Shown here piece after piece: positions 22,958 through 32,960 of a stretch of 43,093 nucleotides of DNA (position 1 is its first letter; each line of letters opens with the position of its first letter). The notes beneath the pieces were generated by a model. The model had not been told where the DNA came from. It worked only from the letters and a program-made list of their open reading frames with translations, and did not search any database. Position numbers and translations under genes: made by a program. Location: the NCBI GenBank assembly GCA_036897095.1, contig JAYMSP010000719.1, positions 1 through 43,093 on the forward strand, written 5' to 3'. The stretch is from Plantago elongata. Its lineage: Eukaryota; Streptophyta; Magnoliopsida; Lamiales; Plantaginaceae.

Positions 22958-25900
22958 ATGGAGCAGCAGCAACTACCACCCAAGCCACCACCAATCCACA
23001 ACTGGCCTTCATTCCAGTTCCAGACAATGCCGCCTCCTCCTCCGCCCTCCGCGACCGCTTTGTGGGTGGACGACTTCCTCGACTTCTCGTCAACTCGGAG
23101 GAATGCACACCGGAGAACGGTCAGCGATCCAATTGCATTCGTCGAGGAGACCGGGTCACAGCAGCACAATAATAATGATAGTAACAGTGGATTTGACAGA
23201 TTGGATGATGAGCAGCTGAGGAACATGTTCTCTGATGATGTGGGACCCGCATCAAACCCGTCGAGCACGAACCCGTCCACACCGTCGGATCAGAATTGTA
23301 ATAGTGATCAGGAGAATGAGGAGAAGGAGAGGAGCCGTGTTCAGCCGAAGGATGAGCCTGCAGGGGAGATGGATGTAAATAAGTCTTCAGATTCGGGCGA
23401 TACCACTATTCACGATCCCAAAAGGATTAAGAGGTAATTTACATTACTAACAGCCTTTCTTAAGATCATCTATTTTCCCAGACACATTTATGCAAATGTA
23501 TGTCAGATTAAAATCAACACAAGAATTTTATTACAAAACCGAGTTAATAGCTATAATGTTATAGGTAATTGATATGAATATCTAATATCACAAAATTTAG
23601 TATAAGCCCTTGTTAGAATTACAAATTACTTCATTTGTCACTTTGAAGTTGTTTACTTTCAATTTTAACACGTAAAATGAGAAAAATAATATTTTGATAT
23701 AAAATATATTCAGATGAAGCTATTTAAGACTTTATTGGTAAATAAAAATTGCTCTGAGTGTTATATTTTTTTAAATAAATATTAATCCATCCGTTCCATT
23801 AGAAATGAAATTATTTTTCGTTTTAGACATTACATCAAAATGAAATAATTCTTTATTTATGAACAATCAAATATTATTGGATTCGTATGTATTTTTCTAT
23901 CTGAAATTTATTCTTAACTACAAAAATGTACATAGGGTTGATAGTCAATGCCATTAATGGTGAGAGTAATTGATAGTCAATCTAATAAACTTGTTCAGCC
24001 ATTATATGAAACACTTCCATAGATTACTAAATGGTTTTTTCTTAAAATTGCGTGCTAGTAACGAATAGGTTGATATCTAACAGAACCAATCAACCAAGGC
24101 CACCATTTTATAGCAAATTGCAATCGTATCCTTGTATATTTCATATGTACATTTAGGGGTATTGGTGTTATTTTTGTAATGTAAATAGAGACTTCAAAAT
24201 TTTCGAAAACATATACAACTAAATTACCTGCAAGGTTAAAATACGTGATTTTTTCATACAATAAAAAACTCTCATAATGTAATTAAGGTGATTATTCAAT
24301 CTAAGTAACACTTAAAGGTTTGGGTTATATGATTCTTCTTTATATTTGCTTTTTATATTTTTACGAGGATTTAACTTGAATGTCAAATATGTTTGTGTTC
24401 GTATAAAGTATAGAATCTTAGTCACACTTTAAAGTAATTTGTGCCAATTACAATTACATCTATAATTATAGCTGATGGTGTGAATTTGTACCATCACTTA
24501 AATAGCAGTTGGCGTGAACTTTTACCTGCAACTATTCTGTTTATCTAAGGCTTCTTATTCATTTTGATGTTTTGTTCAAAACAAAACATATTATATAGGA
24601 CTATCAATTACCAACCATAATTTTTCACACAAGTGTTTTATTTCAACATTTCAACCCTAATGTTTGGGAGCTTCCGCGTTTGTATTTCAGAATATTGGCA
24701 AATAGACAATCAGCCCAGAGATCACGGGTGAGGAAGTTGCAATACATTTCTGAGCTTGAAAGGAGTGTCACAACGTTACAGGTTGATATAATATTCCCGT
24801 TTCATTTCTTAGGAACGTATTGAGAATCGATTTGAATTGGAAAATGCACATTCAAATAAGTTGTTTTGCTGTTTTGTGTATAAAATATTGGGAAATGTTC
24901 ATTCAAATAGCTTGTTTTGTACACAAATCAACCTAATTGAATGTGCATTTTTCAATTCAAATCGATTCCCAATCAGTCTCTAAATCTTTACGTCAATTAT
25001 AAATTGAACATTTTCACTTTTATTATTAATTAATTGATTTATTTATTAACAAATTAAACATGCATATGGTTGCAGACAGAAGTATCGGCATTATCACCAA
25101 GAGTAGCATATTTGGACCATCAAAGGCTTCTACTAAATGTGGATAACAGTGCTCTTAAGCAGAGGATTGCAGCTTTGGCTCAGGACAAAATCTTCAAAGA
25201 TGGTAATTACTCACTCTTATCATCTGCACAATTAGTGTCACATTTACATTTTAAACGTATACTCTGCTACTACCTTGATCTAGATCTGATCGCCATACAC
25301 CTTTTAATTAAATTAGTGCTATCACATCCTTTATTTTATTAAAGAACAGCTACCAACTAGGATTATATTCTGTTCATGGTTACATTTGCATACAAGACTC
25401 CAACAATTAAGCATATACTTGCTCAGTTATCCGGACAATGTGCAGTTTGATTTTTAATTAATTGTAAATTTCAAATTAACTAATAAAATTAAATTGTGAT
25501 ATTACACTATCACAATTGCATTCTATTGATTGTGATATTAGGGAAGTTTAACTTTTCTGTATCTTTTTTTAAAGGTATAATGCGAATAAGTTTATAAGGA
25601 TTTCTAAGTCTTACTCGTACATATATTAGAATACGAATCAGAATCCGCTAAAACTTGTAATCGGAGCTATATCCCAAACTTATAAAAAAGAAAAGAAAAG
25701 GGACTGTTAAAACATTCAAAACATGAGGAAGTGTGTACATATGTGGGGGGAAATGTAAAGCAATTCATTAATTTTGAATTATTCTCCCTAAATTTAACTG
25801 CCCTCTCCTTCCCCTGGTTACAAGTTTAACACTTATCTTTTCATTTGGCGGCAATATACAGTGCACAGGGTTGGATGAAGAAAACATTCTTGTAGATAAA

Positions 25901-26989
25901 ATAAACCTCATAAGGAACTTACGCATTCAGATTTACATATAAATACATAAGATAGTATTATAAAGAAAGTGTAACACCAAAAACGTAATAAATAAATAAT
26001 AAATTTTAATTTTACATATCCTGTCATATCACATTTACATCTTATCATTATTTATTTGAACTTTTTATTTAAAATTAACAGAGTGTCCATTCAAAAATTT
26101 GGGGGAAGCCTAAAGTAGTGTTATTTTCTTTAATTATTATTGAACATGAAATATAGCACTACAATTATAATTGTTGAACAAGACGAATTTATCAATCGAT
26201 TCTAGATGCAAATCATCACCAATCTATATTCAAAGAATATAATCAACCATTTTGAAGAGTCGAACTCGTTACCTCATGGTTACGAGATGTCTCAGTTTGT
26301 CACTCGATTACAAACGCTTATTACCAGATATAGTGTGTGTATATGTGTGGGTGTATATGCTATATAAATGAACACTGCATCAGTTAAAATCTTTTCACTA
26401 TCATTCATTATCTATGCGGTCCCAATCACTTATATTTAGCTTAGTCCATCAATTATTTGGTCACTGTACTACATTAAAGTTATACCCCATCAGGGCTATA
26501 GTTTTAGATATATGTCATTTATCGGTACCTTGAAATTTGAGGTTACAAAGTAGATTGCATTGTATGGTATTGAATGTGATGTTTAGTAGATTAATTAATT
26601 GATACACGATTATGCAATATAAGTTTCTTTTAAGAAACTTAAAAGGATTAATTTAACGGGATACGAAGCGAGTACATGAGAATGAGTTAGCGAAGTGCAC
26701 ACTTTAAATAACATAAAAATTATATAATTTATAACTTATACATAAAAGAACCTATGTTATTAATTAAAGTATATATTAAACCACATGTTTACCTTTCACA
26801 TATGAGAAAATTAGGTGTATTTTAATTGGTTTTAATCGTAAACTAAACGTTCTCCAAATTTTTGCAGCACATCAGGAAGCACTGAAGAAGGAGATAGAGA
26901 GACTAAGAAAGGTGTACAACGAACAGACCATAAAGAACACACCGGCCGAGCTGCCATCATCGCCGATGGGTTGCACGGCTGAGGAATGA
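22958..26989 (+). CDS. Group E bZIP transcription factor (AtbZIP34/AtbZIP61-like)
   Basis: Four exons (22958-23433, 24691-24781, 25076-25202, 26868-26989) join in frame to 271 aa. The N-terminus is Pro/Gln-rich ([12 protein letters not shown], a run of six Pro) and contains the conserved [10 protein letters not shown] and [14 protein letters not shown] motifs, with an acidic Ser-rich middle. The basic region spans about 155-174 with the N-x7-R signature N163...R171 ([15 protein letters not shown]). The zipper has Leu at 181, 188, 195, 202, 209, 216 and 223. Pro197 lies between the third and fourth Leu, the group E feature reported to prevent homodimers and favour group I or S partners (literature). 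The basic region is split by intron 1 at R159. It is expected to be nuclear and to bind ACGT-type or related sites; AtbZIP34 acts in pollen wall and lipid metabolism. Intron 2 holds a MITE and intron 3 a SINE. No damage is seen. Confidence 0.95.
23786..23900. mobile_element. Stowaway-like fragment in bZIP intron 1
   Basis: TCCATCCGTTCCATTAGAAATGAAATTATT starts like a Stowaway terminus (CTCCCTCCGTTCC) near 23786, but the matching second end is not found. The right limit given is arbitrary. Confidence 0.3.
24812..24980. mobile_element. MITE with long inverted repeats in bZIP intron 2
   Basis: The left arm contains GAATCGATTTGAATTG and AAAATGCACATTCAA. The right arm is the inverted copy (TTGAATGTGCATTTTT, then CAATTCAAATCGATTC). 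About 40 bp of each arm pairs. The outer right end, reverse complemented, reads GAGACTGATTGGGAATCG, close to the Tourist end at 21155 (GGGACTGATTGG). A TA, possibly decayed TTA, flanks it. Length 169 bp, non-coding, starting 30 nt after the exon 2 donor. Confidence 0.65.
26131..26318 (-). mobile_element. tRNA-headed SINE, copy 3, in bZIP intron 3
   Basis: Minus-strand copy of the same SINE family. The head is TAATCGAGTGACAAACTGAGAC, the box B region ACGAGTTCGACTCTTC, the body ATGGTTGATTATATTC, and the 3' part TTCAACAATTATAATTGTAGTGC then TTCATGTTCAATAATAATTA. Target duplications are not clear, suggesting an older insertion. Confidence 0.8.
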
Positions 26990-27507
26990 ATGATCGATTT
27001 AAGTAGCCGCGTGTAAATAACGTCATCATGATTCCTATTCTACTCAGTTCATCAATGCCAGTATGCGCGTAGATCTTACTCCACTTGTACCCATCACAAG
27101 GTCACGTGGACCGTTGGATATCACATTTATATGTGCATTCTAGTGGGTATGTATTAATGTATTCTAGTGGCAGTGGGTATTATTATTGCTACTTTATTTG
27201 CCCATAATGTTAGGGGTTCATTTCCAATAACCCCTTTATGTGTACCAAAAAGAAAAAGGTAAAAACTCATTTTGATTTTAGGGTTTAGGTTTTTCATGGA
27301 GTATTTCTCCTTTTGTTTTCCTATTTTAATTTATTTATTGGTGATGGATGTTGTTGTAGATTGTTGGGTTGTAGTGCAACAACGTTTCAAATTATATATT
27401 GAGTTTTGAAAATTTTAGAATGCAAGTAAATTTTTACGTTTCGTCCACTTTAGAAGGATCGATTTGATTAAGTCATCATTCAAAGAAGGTGAGAATGTAT
27501 CATGTTC
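26990..27507 (+). other. bZIP 3' UTR and downstream spacer
   Basis: Non-coding sequence between the bZIP stop and the Harbinger element. A phrase ATTCTAGTGG...GTGGGTAT is repeated near 27137 and 27168. The first 250-400 nt is probably 3' UTR. Confidence 0.4.
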
Positions 27508-28263
27508 TTAGACCGTCTACTACGGTGGACAGCCGTGCCGCGATCGTGAGTTGCGGAGATGCCGCGACCGCGTGCTTACAACTGCAAACCGTACTGTGGC
27601 GATCGAATTTTCGGTCGCCGACTTTTTTTTAATTTTCCTTTTTATTTTTAATAATTTTAAATTTAAATAACAATTGAATATTGATACGAATAATGGCTAT
27701 ATTTTCAAACATGTACGAATAACGACTATATTTTTTCTAAAATGGTGTTTTTTATTGAATTGATAAGGAAACAGTATAACTAATATAACTCGTGGAAATT
27801 AAAACAACAAACTAGTACGGAATTTGAATTTAGAACGAACAAACACAAACATAAAACACCATTTAATTCTATTGCTTCAAGGGTCATCCCCGAACTCTCG
27901 GTCCAACACCTTGGCCCGCCATCATCTGAGTTGGGTCGATACTTGACAATTGGAGATACATCTGCATCCTTTGAGTGCGAGTCAAGTCGGCATTGGTCTG
28001 GTTAGTTGCCGCTACCTCCGATAGTTGTTTATCCTCTTTTCTTTCCAAGAATGCCAACCTTCTCTGCTCAATCTCAATCCCATGTGCCTCCAAACTTCAT
28101 TGTAGAGCAAAATCATTCTTGAAGTCAGCTAAATCACTATCGGACGAGTTTGATGAAAGACAACTTTTCATGAGGGCCTCCGCCTTATCCCGATCCATGG
28201 GACGTTCCACGAAGTCATCACTACTTTCACTCATGCACATTTTCTTCCTCGAGCTTCCGTCAG

Positions 28264-28488
28264 TGTAATACCCAACATCCCACATTGCTTGTGAGTGGAA
28301 GGGATGAAGGGTATATGTGTAGACCACCACTCTCCTATTGTATGAGGCCTTTTTGGAAAACCCAAAAACAAATTCGTGCGGGCTCCGGTCCAAAGCAGAC
28401 AATATCGTACCGAGTTGTGGGAGAGTCATGCATATCCTTGCCGGTCCAACGGGTCGGATCTCTGTCCATTAGTGGTCAGGTCGTTACA
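28264..28488 (+). repeat. TRIM left LTR
   Basis: 225 bp, TGT...ACA. Aligned by eye with 28661-28885 at the same length. Confidence 0.85.
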
Positions 28489-28660
28489 AATGGCATCAGA
28501 GCGGGACTGTATGGAATTATGGGAACTAAGTGCCATGCAGGACAAAGTGCTACACTGTATGGACGGTGGGAGCCACCTCTAGAATCTTGCACGGATGGTT
28601 GGCCCCGGAAAATCCCCCAAGAAAGCTCGACGAGGACGTCGAGAATTTAAGGGGGTAAAC

Positions 28661-28885
28661 TGTAATACCCAACATCCCACATCACTTGTGAGTTGAAGGG
28701 ATGAAGGGTATATATGTTGAACACCACTCTCCTATGGTATGAGGCCTTTTGGAGAAACCAAAAGATAAATCTGTGTGGGCTCCGGCCCAAAGCGGACAAT
28801 ATCGTACCGAGTGGTGGGACAGTCATGCATAACCTTTCCGGTCCAACGGGCCGGGTCTTGGGCCATTAATGGTCAGGTCGTTACA
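28661..28885 (+). repeat. TRIM right LTR
   Basis: 225 bp, TGT...ACA. Preceded by the purine-rich GGGGGTAAAC junction and followed by the remaining 5' LTR of the larger element. Confidence 0.85.
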
Positions 28886-29369
28886 AAATATAATTGATTC
28901 TAGCTGTATGTGAAATGTGTACCGTGTCATATGTTTCATGCTAAACTAATGATTTTCGACTACGTTTAAAATATATACTTTTTTATATGTACTTGATCCG
29001 GGTAAAAGTGCCAGGAGCTCACCCTTACACCCCCCTTTTCAGATATTTAGTAAGTGATTTGGATGGAGATTCTTTGGAGTTGAGACGGCATACGGATGCT
29101 GGATTGTGTGAAGATTATTTAATGGTTGTTGCGTACTCTCAGATATTTATTGTATTAGATGATTTGTACTATTGAGGTGGTTGATTTGTATAGAGGATTT
29201 GTAATTGATGGACGTGAATACTGTTTATGAATTTTAGATGCTTTGGTTATACCACTCTGAGATATTTTATTGTATTTTAAGGATTAAAGTTAGGCTTCGT
29301 CTTGGCGTGAGCCCATACTCACGATAGACGACCGGTCGCTCCAAAGTGAATTGGTTTTGGGGTGTGACA
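28886..29369 (+). repeat. Larger LTR element, truncated 5' LTR
   Basis: Homologous to about 30900-31372 of the 3' LTR, including the shared coding-like phrase for LIRVKVPGAHPYTP and the end GGTCGC(T/G)CCAAAGTGAA. The two copies differ at many single bases, indicating an old insertion. The left 1.1 kb of this LTR is absent. Confidence 0.78.
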
Positions 29370-29796
29370 AAAGTGGTATTAGAGCCAGGTTAGTATTTTT
29401 GAGGAGCCTAGGCTAGAATCTGATAAGTGTTGATTTGGTTGAAGGAAAAAAATCGAGGAGTTAGTTTAGAACCTCTGTGGATCTTAGTTTATTTTTTTCG
29501 AGGTTTATGACTGGGAGTTGGAGAAAGTGGAGTAGTTACACGATTTTGATTTCTTGAAGATTATATTGGATTTGTTGAAGTTTGGCATGTTCAAGTGAGA
29601 TGTCACAAGTGGTATTGGACTTTAGATATGAAGTATGGACATGTCGTTGAGATTTTTGGATCAGGTGAAAGGTTTTCCGTGAAAGGTAGTAGGAGGAAGT
29701 AAGTGATTCGAGGATTTGAAAGTTTATGAAAATTGCGCAGTGGAAGAGTAGTGGATTTAAGTTTTGAGAACAAAACTTCTTTTAAGGTGGGGAGGA

Positions 29797-31372
29797 TGTA
29801 AAATCCCGAAATTTATTTTATTGAACCGTCTATATGAATTTATCATGGAAAAGGGAATAATTTAGACTTGAGTTGCTATACGAGATTTATAAATCATTAT
29901 TTCATGGATATATAAATCGAGACGGGCTATGGTTAATTCTATTAGATTCATTTTGGAACCTTTAAGTCGCGGGCCGTATGGTTTTCAGAGACATTACATA
30001 TGATGGACTGACTAAGCTCAAGAGCATGTATTTAATGATCTAATTAGGTCAGAGATCATAAGTATATATCGTTACCAAGCAGGACTAGAAACCCTTACTA
30101 TCGTGACCAAAGGAAAATAATTAGACAATACGAGTTGTGGATACAACAAGATGGAAAAGGGCAACCAAGAATTTGAGCGATACTACTCTCGATTTGATTT
30201 GATCTCTGTAGGATTATGCATAAAAGGCAATGCATCGATTCATCCCTATTATTATGGACGGAGCAGTTTTATTTGGATTCTGAAGTAACATCTATATATA
30301 AATATACATACACATGCATGCTTATTAGAATTGAGTTGATTGGATTTAATTTATGTTGCAAGGTTGCATTAATCAATACTTGAGCTGTAGTGCGATCTTT
30401 GGTAATGCCTTGTGGAGAAGTCAATAGTTGACTACGTGGTCATTGGTGTTTCGAGTTAAATCTTGAATTGGTAACCTATACGAGGTAAGTGGAATTCTTA
30501 ACACTTTTACTTATATTTTCGTATGTAAAATCTATATATGTATAGTTTTTCGATTGAAAAATAACCTATGGTTATTATATCAAGTAGTGGGACTTTGTAT
30601 AGTAGCCTATTCAAAATAGAATCAAGTATGTATGCCCCAAAATATTTTCCTTGTGTAAACGATTTTTGAAAGTGATTTGATAAAGCATAGGTTATGTGAA
30701 CGTACATTTACGCTCATCGATATGCCTATGAATTGTTTGGACCCTTATGTGTTAAGGGGTTGTCATACTTTGGAGTATTCCCTTATGTTATGTTTATGAC
30801 CCGTATGTGTTACGGGATAATTGTGATCCCATGTGTTGGGGGATATGTTATGTGAAAGCCGGCATGTGTGCCACCATGGTTCGTGTGGCCATAGTGTATA
30901 TTTGATTGAAGCTATATGTTAAATGTGTATTGTGTCATATGTTCCATGCTAAGCTAATGATTTTCGACTACGTTTGAAATATATACTTTTCTATATGTAC
31001 TTGATCCGGGTAAAAGTGCCAGGAGCTCACCCTTACACCCCTTTCAGATATTTAGTAAGTGATTTGGACGGAGATTCATTGGAGTTGAGATGGTATACGG
31101 ATGCTGGATTTTGTGAAGATTATTTAGTAGTTGTTGCGTACTCTGAGATATCTATTGTATTAGATGATTTGTACTATTGAGGTGGTTGATTTGTACAGAG
31201 GATTTGTAATTGATGGATGTAAATATTGTTTATGAAGTTTAGATGCTCTATTTATACCACTCTGAGATATTTTATTGTATTTTGAGGATTAAAGTTAGGC
31301 TTCGTCTTGGGTGAGCCCATCTCACGATAGACAACCGGTCGCGCCAAAGTGAAATTGTTTCGGGGCGTGACT
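29797..31372 (+). repeat. Larger LTR element, 3' LTR
   Basis: 1,576 bp between the polypurine tract and the GTCAG duplication. It contains a region of CCTTATGTGTTA / CCGTATGTGTTACGGG / CCATGTGTTGGGGG variants near 30745-30845, a short degenerate internal repeat. Confidence 0.78.
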
Positions 31373-32800
31373 GTCAGTGTCTTCGCCTTCTGCATCATGG
31401 AGTTCAAAACCTGGAATGATATCCACAGATGGACCGTTGTAGTTCATCTTCGTTTAACACTATTGATAATCTTTCATGGCAGGCCAACAGTGTAAAAGTT
31501 CGAAATCTTCATTTTGTTTATGATTCATTTGGTAGATGCGTTTGGCGTACTTAATGACATCGTCTTCGTTAGCACCGCTCCAAACTCCTTGGACTCGTAC
31601 AGCCTCGTTGTGAGCAGTCACCCATTGATTAACACAAGACTTGATGCGATCTCAGCGGCTACGAAGAGAGATTCCAGTTCGTAGTTTGAGGTCAGAAGTC
31701 GAGTCCTTCCTTGCCGCATTCCACATATTTAATACGTGCTTAGTGAAGATCATAGTATACTTGATGTCTGTACCTACACATGGATCCTCACTAACCTCCA
31801 TGAACATGTTGATTAGAGCGAGGTCCTCTGCAATCGAGAATTCCGTGGACCGGCCTCATGGGCTTCGCCTTCCTCTGCCTCCTTGGGAAATTTCTTTCCC
31901 TTTCCCTTCGATGACACAACATTTACTTTCCCTTTGCCTTTCGATGCGGCCATCTTCTCCTTTCCTCGAACTGGCAGCTGCACCGGTGGAGGTTGTGTCT
32001 CCGGGATGGTTTATTGCGATCCCTCATAACCTTGCGGACGGAATATATCTTGGGAGTTGAATGGATTGTATGGTCATTTTTGTTGTTGTTTTGATTGGTG
32101 GATGATTCCGAACTGTTGTAGCCCAGAGAGATGTCAGCCGGATCTTTGTCCGCCAACCAAGTAGTCAAGTTCGGATTCATTTTGATTTTTGATAGTGATT
32201 AAAAGAGTGTTTTGAGTTTAATAGAGAGAAAGAAAGAGTGTTTGGAGGTGTGAAGAATGAAGTGAAAATTGTTCTCTATTTATAGATCCCGAAAAATATG
32301 ATCGTATATGGCCGTTGGAGTATTTTTTTAATTGTTATTGAACATATGATTAATAAAAAAAAAAGTGTCCGGTCCAATCAGGACCGGACACGTGTCCCAG
32401 CCTAACGGCTAGGACACTAGCCATTTTGGACAGAGGGCCAACCCCAAAACGTAACTCGATTGGCTGCCCCGCAACTGATCGAGTTGCAGAGCAGCCATCT
32501 GGCCACAGTGGGCAGCATGGTCGCGGCAGCCTCCTGACGGTTTCCACAGTGGGTGGTCTTAGTTAGTTTTAGACTTTTGGTAGTATATAAGATGTTCAAT
32601 ACCACCTGTCTTGAATTATTAATAAGTTTGTTTCACAAAAAATTAAAATCAAGAAACTTAAATTAAAAAATATTTTTTTAAACGACTAAATTTTTTATTA
32701 ATAAGCGCCAAGAGCACAAGTAATGCTTTCAACAAACAATTACAAACAAAATAGAAACATAATACCCAAATCTAAGAACAAATTCTAAATCACAACTAAG

Positions 32801-32960
32801 AGTTACCCATAACCATGAGGTCACAGGTTTGATTCCCCGAAATTGGTGATTATATTCTCTGAATAGAGATTGATGGTGATTTTCATCTAGAATCGATTGA
32901 TAAATTCGTCTTGTTCAACAAGTGTAACTGTAATGCTTTATTTCATGTTAATTAATAATT
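32801..32960 (+). mobile_element. tRNA-headed SINE, copy 4, 5'-truncated
   Basis: Plus-strand copy starting within the head at GTTACCCATAACCATGAGGTC. The box B region is CAGGTTTGATTCCCC, then the body GGTGATTATATTCTCT and the 3' part TTGTTCAACAAGTGTAACTGTAATGC, ending TTCATGTTAATTAATAATTAAAAAAATTT. The box A half is missing. ACAACTA on each side (near 32793 and 32980) may be a short target duplication, but it is weak. Confidence 0.78.

Larger units (their letters stand above)
28264..28885 (+). mobile_element. TRIM (miniature LTR retrotransposon), 622 bp
   Basis: Two LTRs of exactly 225 bp (28264-28488 and 28661-28885), each starting TGTAATACCCAACATCCCAC and ending GGTCGTTACA, flank a 172-bp non-coding interior. 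A primer binding site TGGCATCAGAGC (28491-28502) follows the left LTR after two bases, matching initiator Met tRNA with one mismatch. A purine stretch TTAAGGGGG precedes the right LTR. The LTRs differ by scattered substitutions. The LTR motifs CCCAAAGCGGACAATATCGTACC and ATGAGGCCTTTT resemble a TRIM LTR type I recall from other angiosperms. The flanks do not show a shared target duplication: GTCAG on the left belongs to the larger element, AAATA is on the right. Confidence 0.85.
28264..31372 (+). mobile_element. Non-autonomous LTR retrotransposon inside the Harbinger element
   Basis: Flanked by the 5-bp target duplication GTCAG (28259-28263 and 31373-31377). The 3' LTR is 29797-31372 (1,576 bp), starting TGTAAAATCCCG and ending GGGGCGTGACT (the terminal A of the 5' copy is T here). 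The 5' LTR ends at 29369 (GGGGTGTGACA). A primer binding site TGGTATTAGAGCCAGGTT (29374-29391) fits initiator Met tRNA with one mismatch. A polypurine tract (AAGGTGGGGAGGA) ends at 29796. The internal region is only about 430 bp and has no gag or pol, so it is non-autonomous. LTR ends resemble Del/Tekay-type chromoviruses (recalled). The first 1.1 kb of the 5' LTR is missing and a TRIM sits in its place. Confidence 0.8.
27881..32180 (-). pseudogene. Harbinger Myb/SANT-like accessory protein gene, interrupted
   Basis: Minus strand, starting at 32180 (MNPNLTTWLADKDP). Fragments match plant proteins often labelled glutathione S-transferase T3-like, which are Myb/SANT-like ORFs of Harbinger elements. 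A SANT-like part (AEDLALINMFMEVSEDPCVG) appears at about 31850-31790, then WSGANEDDVIKYAKRIYQMN and FELLHCWPAMKDYQ at about 31595-31465. The gene is cut at 31378 by the LTR retrotransposon. It resumes at 28263 in the same frame with GSSRKKMCMSESSDDF, and ends with a coiled-coil-like segment (IEIEQRRLAFLERKEDKQ) near 27884-28090. Frameshifts near 31860-31990 and stops near 31650, 31460 and 28095 make it non-functional. This part normally binds transposon ends and helps the transposase. Confidence 0.75.
27511..32558 (-). mobile_element. PIF/Harbinger transposon remnant, carrying nested retroelements
   Basis: Flanked by TTA (27508-27510 and 32559-32561), the Harbinger target duplication. Ends are imperfect inverted repeats: GACCGTCTACTACGGTGG on the left and GACCACCCACTGTGG on the right (reverse complemented). 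Without the LTR retrotransposon at 28264-31372 the element is about 1.9 kb. It carries only the Myb/SANT-like accessory gene on the minus strand. No DDE transposase is visible, so it is a deletion derivative that could move only with help. Confidence 0.72.

Noticed and set aside
28285-28650. 121-codon plus-strand open frame
   Set aside because: It spans the TRIM left LTR and interior, has no protein-like features and is explained by the retroelement.
28264-28885. Cassandra-type TRIM
   Set aside because: Similar size and LTR ends, but the LTR does not contain the 5S rRNA-like promoter sequence that defines Cassandra.
28987-31180. Two similar 62-68 codon open frames (LIRVKVPGAHPYTP...) at 28987 and 30974
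   Set aside because: They are the same position in the two LTRs of the larger retrotransposon, not a duplicated gene.
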